Assembly: GCA_035772405.1 (NCBI GenBank)
Contig: JAYKKM010000168.1
Coordinates: forward strand, 1,109,753-1,173,752
From: Chrysogorgia sp. JL179-B06
Taxonomy: Eukaryota; Cnidaria; Anthozoa; Scleralcyonacea; Chrysogorgiidae
DNA length: 64,000 nucleotides
Direction: 5' to 3'
The notes under the pieces are model-generated. The model saw only the letters and a list, made by a program, of their open reading frames with translations. It had not been told where the DNA came from and did no database searches. The number at the start of each line of letters is the position of its first letter. The stretch's first letter is position 1. Both the position numbers and the translations under genes were made by a program. Of the stretch, positions 46,301 to 59,620 are shown piece after piece.

Positions 46301-49300
46301 CTTGTTTTGTCTTGACTTGTTGTCTTGTCTTGTCTTGACAAGTTTTTCTTGTCTTGTCTTGTCTTGTCTTGTGCACGTTGTCTTGTTTTGTCTTGACAAG
46401 TTGTCTTATCTTGTCTTGTCTTGTCTTTTCTTGTTTTATTGTCTTGTCTTGTCTTGTGTTTTCTTGTTTTGTCTTGTCTTGACAAGTTGTCTTGTCTTGA
46501 CAAGTTGTCTTGTCTTGTCTTGACTTGTCTTGACAAGTTGTCTTGTCTTGTCTTGTCTTGTCTTGTCTTTTCTTGTCTTGTCTTGTCTTGTCTTGTCTTG
46601 TCTTGTCTTGTCTTGTCTTGTCTTGTCTTGTCTTGTCTTGTCTTGTATTGTCTTGTCTTGTCTTGTCTTGTCTTGTCTTCACTTGTCTTGTTTTGTCTTG
46701 TCTTGTCTTGCATTGCCTTGTTTTGTTTTGTTTTGTCTTGTCTTGTCTTGTCTTGACAAGTTGTCTTGTCTTGTCTTGTCTTGTCTTGTCTTGTCTTGTC
46801 TTGTCTTGTCTTGTCTTGTCTTGACAAGTTGTCTTGTCTTGTCTTGTCTTGTCTTGTCTTGTCTTGTCTTGTCTTGTCTTTTCTTGACAAGTTTTCTTGT
46901 CTTGTCTTGTCTTGTCTTCACTTGTCTTGTATTATCTTGTCTTGCCTTGCCTTGTCTTGTCTTGTCTTGTTTGGTCCTGCATTGTCTTGTCTTGACAACT
47001 TGTCTTGTCTTGTGTTGTGTTGTGTTGTCTTGTCTTGTATTGTCTTGTCTTGACTTATCTTGACAAGTTGTCTTGTCTTGTCTTGTCTTGTTTTGTCTTG
47101 CATTGTCTTGCCTTGTCTTTTCTTGTCTTGTCCTGTCTTGTCTTGTCTTGACAAGTTTTTCTGTCTTGTCTTGTCTTGTCTTGTCTTGTCTTGTCTTGTC
47201 TTGTCTTGTCTTGTCTTGTCTTGTCTTGTCTTGCACGTTGTCTTGTCTTGTCTTGACAAGTTGTCTTATCTTGTCTTGTCTTGTCTTTTATTGCGTTGTA
47301 TTGTCTTGTGTTGTGTTGTCTTGTTTTGTCTTGTGTTTTCTTGACAAGTTGTCTGGTCTTGCCTTGACAAGTTGTCTTGTCTTGTCTTGTCTTGACAACT
47401 TGTCTTTTCTTGTCTTGTCTTGTCTTGTCTTGTCTTGTGTTCACTTGTCTTGTATTATCTTGTCTTGCCTTGTCTTGTCTTGTCTTGTCTTGTTTTGTCC
47501 TGTATTGTCTTGTCTTGTCTTGTCCTGTATTGTCTTGTCTTGTCTTGTCTTGTATTGTCTTGTCTTGACTTCTCTTGACAAGTTGTCTTGTCTTGTCTTG
47601 TCTTGTCTTGTCTTGTCTTGTCTTGTCTTGTCTTGTCTTGTCTTGTCTTGCCTTGTCTTTTCTTGTCTTGTCTTGTATTGTCTTGTCTTGACAAGTTGTC
47701 TTGTCTTGTCTTGTCTTGCCTTGTCTTGTCCTGTTTTGTCTAGACTTGTTCTGTCTTGTCTTGTCTTGACAAGTTTTTCTGTCCTGTCTTGTCTTGTCTT
47801 GTCTTGCACGTTGTCTTGTTTTGTCTTGACAAGTTGTCTTATCTTGTCTTGTCTTGTCTTTTCTTGCGTTTTATTGTCTTGTGTTGTCTTGTGTTTTCTT
47901 GTTTTGTCTTGTCTTGAGAAGTTGTCTTGTCTTGAGAAGTTGTCTTTTCTTGTCTTCACTTCTCTTGACAAGTTGTCTTGTCTTGTCTTGTCTTGTCTTG
48001 TCTTTGCTTGCCTTGTCTTGTCTTATCTTGTCTTGTCTTGTCTTGCCTTGTCTTGCCTTGTCTTGTCTTGTCTTGTCTTGTATTGTCTTGTCTTGTCTTG
48101 TCTTGTCTTGTCTTCACTTGTCTTGTATTATCTTGTCTTGCCTTGCATTGCCTTGTCTTGTCTTGTTTTGTCCTGTATTGTCTTGTCTTGACAAGTTGTC
48201 TTGTCTTGTGTTGTCTTGTCTTGTCTTGTCTTGTCTTGTATTGTCTTGTCTTGACTTCTCTTGACAAGTTGTCTTGTCTTGTCTTGTCTTGTCTTGTCTT
48301 GCCTTGTCTTGCCTTGTCTTTTCTTGACAAGTTTTCTTGTCTTGTCTTGTCTTGTCTTCACTTGTCTTGTATTATCTTGTCTTGCCTTGCCTTGTCTTGT
48401 CTTGTCTTGTTTGGTCCTGCATTGTCTTGTCTTGACAAGTTGTCTTGTCTTGTGTTGTGTTGTCTTGTCTTGTCTTGTATTGTCTTGTCTTGACTTATCT
48501 TGACAAGTTGTCTTGTCTTGTCTTGTCTTGTTTTGTCTTGCATTGTCTTGCCTTGTCTTTTCTTGTCTTGTCCTGTCTTGTCTTGTCTTGACAAGTTTTT
48601 CTGTCTTGTCTTGTCTTGTCTTGTCTTGTCTTGTCTTGTCTTGTCTTGTCTTGTCTTGCACGTTGTCTTGTCTTGTCTTGACAAGTTGTCTTATCTTGTC
48701 TTGTCTTGTCTTTTATTGCGTTGTATTGTCTTGTCTTGTGTTGTCTTGTTTTGTCTTGTCTTTTCTTGACAAGTTGTCTTGTCTTGTCTTGACAAGTTGT
48801 CTTGTCTTGTCTTGACAAGTTGTCTTGTCTTGCCTTGCCTTGTCTTGTCTTGTCTTGACAAGTTGTCTTGTATTGACAAGTTGTCTTGTCTTGACAAGTT
48901 GTCTTGTCTTGACAAGTTGTCTTGTCTTGACTTGTCTTGGCAACTTTTCTTGTCTTGTCTTGTCTTATTTTGTCTTGTCTTGTCTTGTCTTGTCTTGTCT
49001 TGTCTTGTCTTGTCTTGTCTTCACTTGTCTTGTCTTGTCTTGTCTTGTCTTGTCTTGTCTTGTCTTGACTTGTCTTGAGAACTTGTCTTGTCTTGTCTTG
49101 TTTTGTCATGTCTTGTCTTGTCTTGATTATCTTGTATTGTATTGTCTTGTCTTGTCTTGTCTTGTCTTGTCTTGTCTTGTTTTATCTTGTCTTGTCCTGT
49201 CTTGCCTTGACAAGTTGTCTTGTTTTGTCTTGTCTTGTATTGTCTTGTCTTGACTTCTCTTGACAAGTTGTCTTGTCTTGTCTTGTCTTGTCTTGTCTTG

Positions 49301-51221
49301 TCTTGTCTTGTCTTGTCTTCACTTTTCTTGTCTTATCTTGTCTTGCCTTGTCTTGTCTTGTCTTGTCTTGTTTTCTCCTGTATTGTCTTGTCTTGACAAG
49401 TTGTCTTGTGTTGTGTTGTGTTGTGTTATGTTGTCTTGTCTTGTCTTGTCTTGACTTGTCTTGTCTTGACAAGTTGTCTTGTCTTGTCTTGTCTTGACAA
49501 GTTGTCTTGTCTTGACAAGTTGTCTTGTCTTGACAAGTTGTCTTGTCTTGTCTTGTCTTGTCTTGTCTTTTCTTGTCTTGTCTTGTCCTGTCTTGTCTTG
49601 TCTTGTCTTGTCTTGACAAGTTGTCTTGTCTTGACAAGTTGTCTTGTCTTGACAAGTTGTCTTGTCTTGACAAGTTGTCTTGTCTTGACAAGTTGTCTTG
49701 TCTTGACAAGTTGTCTTGTCTTGTCTTGTCTTGTCTTGTCTTGTCTTGTCTTGTCTTGACAAGTTGTCTTGTCTTGTCTTGTCTTGACAAGTTGTCTTGT
49801 CTTGACAAGTTGTCTTGTCTTGTCTTGTCTTTTCTTGCCTTGTCTTTTCTTGTCTTGTCTTGTCTTATCTTGTCTTGTCTTGTCTTGTCTTTCGTTGTCT
49901 TGTCTTGTCTTGTCTTGTCTTGTCTTGTCTTGTCTTGTCTTGCCTTGTCTTTTCTTGTCTTGTCTTGACAAGTTGTTTTGTCTTGTCTTGATAAGTTATC
50001 TTATCTTGTGTTGTCTTTTCTTCTCTTGCCTTGTCTTTCCTTGTCTTGTCTTGTCTTGTATTGTCTTGTCTTGTCTTATCCTGTCTTGTCTTGTCTTGAC
50101 ATGTCTTGTCTTGACTTCTCTTGACAAGTTGTCTTGTCTTGTCTTGTCTTGACAACTTGTCTTTTCTTGTCTTGTCTTGTCTTGTCTTGTGTTCACTTGT
50201 CTTGTATTATCTTGTCTTGCCTTGCCTTGTCTTGTCTTGTCTTGTTTTGTCCTGTATTGTCTTGTCTTGTTTTGTCCTGTATTGTCTTGTCTTGTCTTGT
50301 CTTGTATTGTCTTGTCTTGACTTCTCTTGACAAGTTGTCTTGTCTTGTCTTGTCTTGTCTTGCCTTGTCTTGTCTTGTCTTGTCTTGTCTTGTCTTGTCT
50401 TGTCTTGTCTTGTCTTGTCTTGTCTTGTCTTGTCTTGTCTTGTCTTGACAAGTTGTCTTGTCTTGACAAGTTGTCTTTTCTTGACAAGTTGTCTTGTCTT
50501 GTCTTGTCTTGTCTTGTCTTGTCTTGTCTTGACTTGTCTTGTCTTGTCTTGTCTTGTCTTGTCTTGTCTTGACAAGTTGTCTTGTCTTGTCTTGACAAGT
50601 TGTCTTGTCTTGTCTTGTCTTCACAAGTTGTCTTGTCTTGACAAGTTGTCTTGTCTTGACAAGTTGTCTATCTTGTCTTGTCTTGTCCTGTCTTGTCTTG
50701 TCTTGTCTTGTATTGTCTTGTCTTGACTTCTCTTGACAAGTTGTCTTGTCTTGTCTTGTCTTGTCTTGTCTTGTCTTGTCTTGTCTTGTCTTGTCTTGTC
50801 TTGTCTTGACTTCTCTTGACAAGTTGTCTTGTATTGTCTTGTCTTGTCTTGTCTTGTCTTGTCTTGTCTTGTCTTGTCTTGTCTTGTCTTGTCTTGTCTT
50901 GTCTTGCCTTGTCTTGTCTTGTCTTGTGTTGTCTTGTCTTGACAAGTTGTCTTGTCTTGACAAGTTGTCTTTTCTTGACAAGTTGTCTTGTCTTGTCTTG
51001 TCTTGTCTTGTCTTGTCTTGTCTTGTCTTGTCTTGTCTTGTCTTGTCCTGTCTTGTATTGTCTTGTCTTGACAAGTTGTCTTGTCTTGTCTTGAGAAGTT
51101 GTCTTGTCTTGTCTTGTCTTCACAAGTTGTCTTGTCTTGACAAGTTGTCTTGTCTTGACAAGTTCTCTATCTTGTCTTATCTTGTCTTGTCTTGTTTTGT
51201 ATTGTCTTGTCTTGTCTTGTC

Positions 51222-51266
51222 CTGTGTTGTGTTGTGTTGTGTTGTGTTGTGTTGCGTTGTGTTGTC
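51222..51266 (+). repeat. (TTGTG)n sub-array
   Basis: About eight consecutive pentamers carry G in place of the final C, with one TTGCG inside, inside superunit 3. The matching place in superunit 4 is longer. Confidence 0.88.
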
Positions 51267-52216
51267 TTGTCTTGTCTTGTCTTGTCTTCACAAGTTGTCT
51301 TGTCTTGTCTTGACAAGTTGTCTTGTCTTGTCTTGACAAGTTGTCTTGTCTTGTCTTGTCTTGTCTTGTCTTGTCTTTTCTTGTCTTGTCTTGTCTTGTC
51401 TTGTCTTATCTTGTCTTGTCTTGACAAGTTGTCTTGTCTTGACAAGTTGTCTTGTCTTGCCTTGTCTTTTCTTGTCTTGCCTTGTCTTGTCTTGTCTTGT
51501 CTTGTCTTGTCTTGTCTTGTCTTGTCTTGTCTTGTCTTGTCTTGTATTGTCTTGTCTTGTCTTGTTTTGTCTTGTCTTGTTTTGTCTTGACAAGTTGTCT
51601 TGTCTTGACAAGTTTTCTTGTCTTGACAAGTTGTCTTGTCTTGACAAGTTGTCTTGTCTTGTCTTGACAAGTTGTCTTGTCTTGTCTTGTCTTGTCTTGT
51701 CTTGTCTTGTCTTGTCTTGTCTTGTCTTGACAAGTTGTCTTGTCTTGTCTTGTCTTGTCTTGCCTTGTCTTGTCTTTTCTTGTCTTGTCTTGTCTTGTCT
51801 TGTCTTGTCTTGTCTTTGTCTTGTCTTGTCTTGTCTTGTCTTGTCTTGTCTTGACAAGTTGTCTTGTCTTGACAAGTTGTCTTGTCTTGACAAGTTGTCT
51901 TGTCTTGACAAGTTGTCTTGTCTTGACAAGTTGTCTTGTCTTGTCTTGTCTTGTCTTGTCTTGTCTTTTCTTGTCTTGTCTTGTCTTGTCTTGTCTTGTC
52001 TTGTCTTGACAAGTTGTCTTGTCTTGTCTTGTCTTGTCTTGTCTAGACTTGTCCTGTCTTGTCTTGTCTTGACAAGATTTACTGTCTTGTCTTGTCTTGT
52101 CTTTTCTTGTGTTGTGTTGTCTTGTGTTGCCTTGTGTTGTCTTGTGTTGTCTTGACTTGTGTTGTCTTGTCTTGTCTTGTCTTGACAAGTTGTCTTGTCT
52201 TGTCTTGTCTTGTCTT

Positions 52217-53154
52217 GCACGTTGTCTTGTCTTGTCTTGACAAGTAGTCTTGTCTTGACAAGTTGTCTTGTCTTGACAAGTTGTCTTGTCTTTTCAAAAA
52301 TTGTCTTGTCTTGACAAGTTGTCTTGTATTGACAAGTTGTCTTGTCTTAACAAGTTGTCTTGTCTTGACAATTTGTCTTTTCTTGTCTTGACAAGTTGTC
52401 TTGTCTTGTCTTGTATTTTCTTGTCTTATCTTGTCTTGTCTTGTCTTGTCTTGTCTTGTCTTGTCTTGTCTTGTCTTGTCTTGTCTTGTCTTGACAACTT
52501 GTCTTGTCTTGATAAGTCGTCTTGTCTTGACAAGTTGTCTTGTCTTGACAAGTTGTTTTGTCTTGACAAGTTGTCTTGTATTGACAAGTTGTCTATCTTG
52601 TTTTATCTTGTCTTGTCTTGTCTTGTCTTGTCTTGTCTTGACAAGTTGTCTTGTCTTGTCTTGTCTTGACAAGTTGTCTTGTCTTGACAAGTTGTCTTGT
52701 CTTGCCTTGTCTTTTCTTGCCTTGTCTTTTCTTTTCTTGTCTTGTCTTGTCTTGTCTTATCTTGTCTTGTATTGTCTTGTCTTGTCTTGTTTTGTTTTGT
52801 CTTGTTTTGTCTTGACAAGTTGTCTTGTCTTGACAAGTTGTCTTGTCTTGACAAGTTGTCTTGTCTTGACAAGTTGTCTTGTCTTGACAAGTTGTCTTGT
52901 CTTGTCTTGTCTTGTCTTTTCTTGTCTTGTCTTGTCTTGTCTTGTCTTGTTATGTCTTGTCTTGTCTAGACAAGTTGTCTTGTCTTGTCTTGTCTTGTCT
53001 TGTCTAGACTTGTCCTGTCTTGTCTTGTCTTCACTTGTCTTGTCTTGTCTGGTCTTGTCTTGTCTGGTCTTGTATTGTCTTGTCTTGACTTGTCTTGAGA
53101 ACTTGTCTTATCTTGTTTTGTCTTGTCTTGTCTTGTCTTGTCTTGTCTTTGCTT
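52217..53154 (+). repeat. Module C, copy 8 (inside large unit 3)
   Basis: GCACGTTG 52217, CAAAAATTG 52295, then unit-specific variants shared with the copy at 62397: GACAAGTAGTC, TTAACAAG and GATAAGTCG. CTTTGCTTGCC is at 53147. Confidence 0.83.
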
Positions 53155-53963
53155 GCCTTGTCTTGTCTTATCTTGTCTTGTTTTGTCTTGTCTTGCCTTG
53201 CCTTGTCTTGTCTTGTCTTGTCTTGTCTTGTGTTATCTTGTCTTGTCTTGTCTTGTCTTGTCTTGTCTTGTCTTGTCTTGCCTTGACTTGTTGTCTTGTC
53301 TTGACAAGTTGTCTTGTCTTGTCTTGTCTTGTCTTGACAAGTTGTCTTGTATTGACAAGTTGCGTTGTCGTGTCTTGTGTTGTCGTATTGACAAGTTGTC
53401 TTGTCTTGACAAGTTGTCTTATATTGTCTTATCTTGTGTTGTGTTGTGTTGTCTTGTCTTGTCTTGTCTTGACAAGTTGTCTTGTCTTGTCTTGACAAGT
53501 TGTCTTGTCTTGTCTTGACAAGTTGTCTTGTCTTGTCTTGTCTTGTCTTGTCTTGTATTGTCTTGTCTTGTCTTGTCTTGTCTTGTCTTGCCTTGTCTTG
53601 TCTTGTCTTGTCTTGACAAGTTGGCTTGTCTTGTCTTGTCTTGTCTTGCCTTGCCTTGTCTTGTCTTGTCTAGACTTGTCCTGTCTTGTCTTGTATTGAC
53701 AAGTTTTCCTGTCTTGTCTTGTCTTGTCTTGCACGTTGTCTTGTCTTGTCTTGTCTTGTCTTTTCTTGTGTTGTGTTGTCCTGTTTTGTCTTGTGTTGTG
53801 TTATCTTGTCTTGACAAGTTGTTTTGTATTGTCTTGACAAGTTGTGTTGTCTTGTCTTGACAAGTTGTCTTGTCTTGACAAGTTGTCTTGTCTTGACAAG
53901 TTGTCTTGTCTTGTCTTGTCTTGACAAGTGGTCTTGTCTTGCCTTGTCTTGTCTTGTCTTGTC

Positions 53964-54089
53964 TTGACAAGTTGTCTTGTCTTGACAAGTTGTCTTGTCT
54001 TGACAAGTTGTCTTGTCTTGACAAGTTGTCTTGTCATGACAATTTGTCTTGTCTTGACAATTTGTCTTGTCTTGACAAGTTGTCTTGTC
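53964..54089 (+). repeat. Module K, copy 5
   Basis: Seven starts run from 53964 to 54072, displaced unit at 54095. It carries the same CATGACAATTTG and TTGACAATTTG variants as copy 4, 18997 bp upstream. Confidence 0.9.
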
Positions 54090-57000
54090 TTGTCTTGACA
54101 AGTTGTCTTGTCTTGTCTTGTATTGTCTTGTATTGTCTTGTCTTGTATTGTCTTGTATTGTCTTGTCTTGTCTTGACTTGTCTTGTTTTGTCTTGTCTTG
54201 TCTTGTCTTGACAAGTTGTCTTGTCTTGTCTTGACAAGTTGTCTTGTCTTTCCTTGTCTTGCATTGTCTTGTCTTTTCTTGTCTTGTCTTGTCTTGTCTT
54301 GTCTTGTCTTGTTTTGTTTTGTCTTGTCTTGTCTTGACAAGTTGTCTTGTCTTGCCTTGTCTTGTCTGGTCTTGACTTGTCTTGTCTTGTGTTGTTTTGT
54401 CTTGTTTTGTTTTGTCTTAACAAGTTGTCTTGTCTTGACAAGTTGTCTTGTCTTGACAAGTTGTCTTGTCTTGTCTTGTCTTGTCTTGACAAGTTTTCTT
54501 GTATTGACAAGTTGCGTTGTCGTGTCTTGTCTTGTCGTATTGACAAGTTGTCTTGTCTTGACAAGTTGTCTTATCTTGTCTTATCTTGTCTTATCTTGTG
54601 TTGTGTTGTCTTGTCATCTGTTGTGTTGTGTTGTGTTGTGTTGTCTTGTCTTGACAAGTTGCCTTGTCTTGTCTTCACAAGTTGTCTTGTCTTGTCGTGA
54701 CAAGTTATCTTGTCTTGTCTTGTCTTGTCTTGTCTTGTCTTGTCTTGTCTTGTCTTGTCGTGACAAGTTGTCTTGTCTTGAGAAGTTGTCTTGTCTTGAC
54801 AAGTTGTCTTGTCTTGCCTTGTCTTTTCTTGTCTTGTCTTGTCTTGTCTTGTCTTGACAAGTTGTCTTGTCTTGTCTGGTCTTGACAAGTTGTCTTGTCT
54901 TGACAAGTTGTCTTGTCTTGCCTTGTCTTTTCTTTTCTTGTCTTGTCTTGTATTGTATTGTCTTGTCTTGTTTTGACTTGTTTTGTCTTGTTTTGTTTTG
55001 TCTTGTTTTGTCTTGACAAGTTGTCTTGTCTTGACAAGTTGTCTTGTCTTGACAAGTTGTCTTGTCTTGACAAGTTGTCTTGTCTTGACAAGTTGTCTTG
55101 TCTTTTCTTGTCTTGTCTTGTCTTGTCTTGTCTTGTCTTTTCTTGTCTTGTCTTGTCTTGTCATGTCTTGTCTTGTCTTGACAAGTTGTCTTGTCTTGTC
55201 TTGTCTAGACTTGTCCTGTCTTGTCTTGTCTTGACAAGTTTTACTGTGTTGTCTTGTCTTGTCTTGTCTTTTCTTGTGTTGTGTTGTGTTGTCTTGTGTT
55301 GCCTTGTGTTGTCTTGTGTTGTCTTGACTTGTGTTGTCTTGTCTTGTCTTGTCTTGTATTGACAACTTGTCTTGTCTTGTCTTTTCCTGTCTTGTCTTGT
55401 CTTGTTTTGTCTTGTCTTAACAACTTGTCTTGTCTTGACAACTTGTCTTGTCTTGTCTTGTCTTTCCTTGTCTTGTCTTGTCTTGTCTTGTCTTGTCTTG
55501 TCTTGTCTTGTCTTATCTTGTCTTGTCTTGTCTTGTCTTGTCTTGTCTTGTCTTGTCTTGTCTTGCCTTGACTTATCTTGTCTTGTCTTGTCTTATCTTG
55601 TCCTGTCTTGTCTTGTCTTGTCTTGACAAGTTGTCTTGTCTTGTCTTGACAATTTGTCTTGTCTTGTAAAGTTGTCTTGTCTTGTCTTGTCTTGACTTCT
55701 CTTGTCAAGTTGTCTTGTCTTGTCTTGTCTTGCGTTGTCTTTTCTTGTCTTGTCTTTACTTGTCTTGTCTTGTCTTATCTTGTCTTGTCTTGTCTTGTCT
55801 TGTCTTGTCTTGTCTTTCGTTGTCTTGTCTTGTCTTGTCTTGTCTTGTCTTGTCTTGTCTTGCCTTGTCTTTTCTTGTCTTGCCTTGTCTTGTCTTGTCT
55901 TGTCTTGTTTTGTCCTGTATTGTCTTGTCTTGACAAGTTGTCTTGTGTTGTGTTTTCTTGTCTTGTCTTGTCTTGACAAGTTGTCTTGTCTTGTCTTGTC
56001 TTGACTTCTCTTGTCAAGTTGTCTTGTCTTGTCTTGTCTTGCCTTGTCTTTTCTTGTCTTTTCTTGTCTTGTCTTTACTTGTATTGTCTTGTCTTTTCTT
56101 GTTTTGTTTTGTCTTGTCTTGTCTTGTCTTGTCTTGTCTTGTCTTGTCTTGACATGTCTTGTCTTGACTTCTCCTGACAAGTTGTCTTGTCTTGTCTTGA
56201 CTTGACAACTTGTCTTTTCTTGTCTTTTCTTGTCTTGTCTTGTCTTGTCTTGTCTTGTCTTGTCTTGTCTTGTCTTGTCTTCACTTGTCTTGTATTATCT
56301 TGTCTTGCCTTGCGTTGTCTTGTCTTGTTTTGTCCTGCATTGTCTTGTCTTGACAAGTTGTCTTGTCTTGTGTTGTGTTGTCTTGTCTTGTCTTGTATTG
56401 TCTTGTCTTGACTTATCTTGACAAGTTGTCTTGTCTTGTCTTGTTTTGTCTTGCCTTGTCTTGCCTTGTCTTTTCTTGTCTTGTCCTGTCTTGTCATGTC
56501 TTGACAATTGTCTTGTCTTGTCTTGACAAGTTGTCTTATCTTGTCTTGTCTTGTCTTTTTTTGCGTTGTATTGTCTTGTGTTGTCTTGTGTTGTCTTGTT
56601 TTGTTTTGTCTTGTCTTTTCTTGACAAGTTGTCTTGTCTTGTCTTGACAAGTTGTCTTGTCTTGTCTTGACAAGTTGTCTTGTCTTGCCTTGCCTTGTCT
56701 TGTCTTGTCTTGACAAGTTGTCTTGTATTGACAAGTTGTCTTGTCTTGACAAGTTGTCTTGTCTTGTCTTGTCTTGACAAGTTGTCTTGTATTGACAAGT
56801 TGTCTTGTCTTGACAAGTTGTCTTGTCTTGTCTGGTCTTGTCTTGTCTTGTCTTGACTTGTCTTGGCAACTTTTCTTGTCTTGTCTTGTCTTATTTTGTC
56901 TTGTCTTGTCTTGTCTTGTCTTCACTTGCCTTGTCTTGTCTTGTCTTGTCTTGTCTTGTCTTCACTCGTCTTGTCTTGTCTGGTCTTGTCTTGTCTTGTC

Positions 57001-58610
57001 TTGACTTGTCTTGAGAACTTGTCTTGTCTTGTCTTGTTTTGTCATGTCTTGTCTTGTCTTGTCTTGTCTTGATTGTCTTGTATTGTATTGTCTTGTCTTG
57101 TCTTGTCTTGTCTTGTCTTGTCTTGTCTTGTCTTGTCTTGTCTTGTCTTGTTTTATCTTGTCTTGTCCTGTCTTGCCTTGACAAGTTGTCTTGTATTGAC
57201 AAGTTGTCTTGTCTTGACAAGTTGTCTTGTCTTGTCTGGTCTTGTCTTGTCTTGTCTTGACTTGTCTTGGCAACTTTTCTTGTCTTGTCTTGTCTTATTT
57301 TGTCTTGTCTTGTCTTGTCTTGTCTTGTCTTGTCTTGTCTTGTCTTGTCTTGTCTTGTCTTGTCTTGACTTGTCTTGTCTTGTCTTGTCTTGTCTTGTCT
57401 TGTCTTGACTTCTCTTGACAAGTTGTCTGGTCTTGTCTTGTCTTGTCTTGTCTTTCCTTGTCTTGCCTTGTCTTGTCTTGTCATACCTTGTCTTATCTTG
57501 TCTTGCCTTGCCTTGTCTTGTCTTGTCTTGTTTTGTCCTGTATTGTCTTGTCTTGTTTTGTCCTGTATTGTCTTGTCTTGTCTTGTCTTGTATTGTCTTG
57601 TCTTGACTTCTCTTGACAAGTTGTCTTGTCTTGTCTTGTTTTGTCTTGCCTTGTCTTGCCTTGTCTTGCCTTGTCTTGCCTTGTCTTGTCTTGTCTTTTC
57701 TTGTCTTGTCTTGTATTGTCTTGTCTTGACAAGTTGTCTTGTCTTGTCTTGTCTTGCCTTGTCTTGTCTTGTTTTGTCTAGACTTGTTCTGTCTTGTCTT
57801 GTCTTGACAAGTTTTTCTGTCTTGTCTTGTCTTGTCTTGTCTTGCACGTTGTCTTGTCTTGTCTTGACAAGTTGTCTTATCTTGTCTTGTCTTTTCTTGC
57901 GTTTTATTGTCTTGTGTTGTCTTGTGTTTTCTTGTTTTGTCTTGTCTTGAGAAGTTGTCTTGTCTTGAGAAGTTGTCTTTTCTTGTCTTCACTTCTCTTG
58001 ACAAGTTGTCTTGTCTTGTCTTGTCTTTGCTTGCCTTGTCTTGTCTTGTCTTGTCTTGTCTTGTCTTGTCTTGTCTTGCCTTGTCTTGTCTTGTCTTGTC
58101 TTGTCTTGTCTTGTCTTGTCTTGTCTTGTCTTGTCTTCACTTGTCTTGTATTATCTTGTCTTGTCTTGCATTGCCTTGTCTTGTCTTGTTTTGTCCTGTA
58201 TTGTCTTGTCTTGACAAGTTGTCTTGTCTTGTGTTGTCTTGTCTTGTCTTGTCTTGTATTGTCTTGTCTTGACTTCTCTTGACAAGTTGTCTTGTCTTGT
58301 CTTGTCTTGTCTTGTCTTGCCTTGTCTTGCCTTGTCTTTTCTTGACAAGTTTTCTTGTCTTGTCTTGTCTTGTCTTCACTTGTCTTGTATTATCTTGTCT
58401 TGCCTTGCCTTGTCTTGTCTTGTCTTGTTTTGTCCTGCATTGTCTTGTCTTGACAAGTTGTCTTGTCTTGTGTTGTGTTGTGTTGTCTTGTCTTGTATTG
58501 TCTTGTCTTGACTTATCTTGACAAGTTGTCTTGTCTTGTCTTGTCTTGTTTTGTCTTGCATTGTCTTGCCTTGTCTTTTCTTGTCTTGTCCTGTCTTGTC
58601 TTGTCTTGAC

Positions 58611-58806
58611 AAGTTTTTCTCTCTTGTCTTGTCTTGTCTTGTCTTGCGCGTTGTCTTGTCTTCTCTTGACAAGTAGACTTGTCTTGTGTTGTCTTGTCTT
58701 GTCTTGTCTTGTATTGTCTTGTGTTGACTTCTCTTGACAAGTTGTCTTGCCTTGCCTTGTCTTGTCTTGTTTTGTCTAGGCTTGTTCTGTCTTGTCTTGT
58801 CTTGAC
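58611..58806 (+). repeat. Local 196-bp duplication in superunit 4
   Basis: AAGTTTTTCT occurs at 58611 and again at 58807; the GCACGTTG landmark that follows is doubled as GCGCGTTG (58646) and GCACGTTG (58852). Superunits 2 and 3 have a single copy at the matching place (39586/39636 and 48593/48658). The extra copy carries its own variants (TTTTTCTCTC, AAGTAGAC, TCTAGGC). Confidence 0.75.
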
Positions 58807-59572
58807 AAGTTTTTCTGTCTTGTCTTGTCTTTTCTTGTCTTGTCTTGTCTTGCACGTTGTCTTGTCTTGTCTTGACAAGTTGTCTTATCTTGTCTTGTCT
58901 TGTCTTTTATTGCGTTGTATTGTCTTGTGTTGTGTTGTCTTGTTTTGTCTTGTGTTTTCTTGACAAGTTGTCTGGTCTTGCCTTGACAACTTGTCTTGTC
59001 TTGACAAGTTGTCTTGTCTTGCCTTGCCTTGTCTTGTCTTGTCTTGACAAGTTGTCTTGTATTGACAAGTTGTCTTGTCTTGACAAGTTGTCTTGTCTTG
59101 ACTTGTCTTGGCAACTTTTCTTGTCTTGTCTTGTCTTATTTTGTCTTGTCTTGTCTTGTCTTGTCTTGTCTTCACTCGTCTTGTCTTGTCTGGTCTTGTC
59201 TTGTCTTGTCTTGACTTGTCTTGAGAACTTGTCTTGTCTTGTCTTGTTTTGTCATGTCTTGTCTTGTCTTGATTATCTTGTATTGTATTGTCTTGTCTTG
59301 TCTTGTCTTGTCTTGTCTTGTCTTGTCTTGTCTTGTCTTGTTTTATCTTGTCTTGTCCTGTCTTGCCTTGACAAGTTGTCTTGTTTTGTCTTGTCTTGTC
59401 TTGTATTGTCTTGTCTTGACTTCTCTTGACAAGTTGTCTTGTCTTGTCTTGTCTTGTCTTGTCTTGTCTTGTCTTGTCTTGTCTTCACTTTTCTTGTCTT
59501 ATCTTGTCTTGCCTTGTCTTGTCTTGTCTTGTCTTGTTTTGTCCTGTATTGTCTTGTCTTGACAAGTTGTCT

Positions 59573-59620
59573 TGTGTTGTGTTGTGTTGTGTTATGTTGT
59601 GTTGTGTTGTGTTGTCTTGA
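59573..59620 (+). repeat. (TTGTG)n sub-array
   Basis: A run of TTGTG pentamers with one TTATG. The counterpart near 49408 is shorter and also contains TTATG, so the variant predates the split of these two units. Confidence 0.82.

Larger units (their letters stand above)
38809..47805 (+). repeat. Large superunit 2 (about 9.0 kb, atypical centre)
   Basis: The start matches the other units: CTTTGCTTGCC 38995, GCACGTTG 39636, CAACTTTTC near 39920, GATTGTC near 40082, a TTGTG run near 40396, TTTCGTTG near 40857, GACATGTC near 41065-41095, AGTTCTCTATC 42145. From 42.6 to 46.3 kb it holds a decayed D-C stretch full of pentamer indels. The segment with GCACGTTG, array K and TCATCTGTTG seen in units 1 and 3 is missing. 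The tail resumes with GCACGTTG 46373 and 47233. Confidence 0.75.
47806..57843 (+). repeat. Large superunit 3 (about 10.0 kb)
   Basis: GCACGTTG 47806 and 48658, GGCAACTTTTC near 48939, GATTATC near 49124, a TTGTG/TTATG cluster near 49408, GATAAGTTATCTTATC near 49990, GACATGTC near 50098, AGTTCTCTATC near 51162, the longest TTGTG runs near 51223, GATTTACTGTC near 52077, module C 52217, R 53382, GCACGTTG 53731, K 53964, R 54534, TCATCTGTTG 54614, GTAAAG 55666. It matches unit 1 in order, and matches unit 4 at an offset of 10.0-10.2 kb. Confidence 0.83.
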
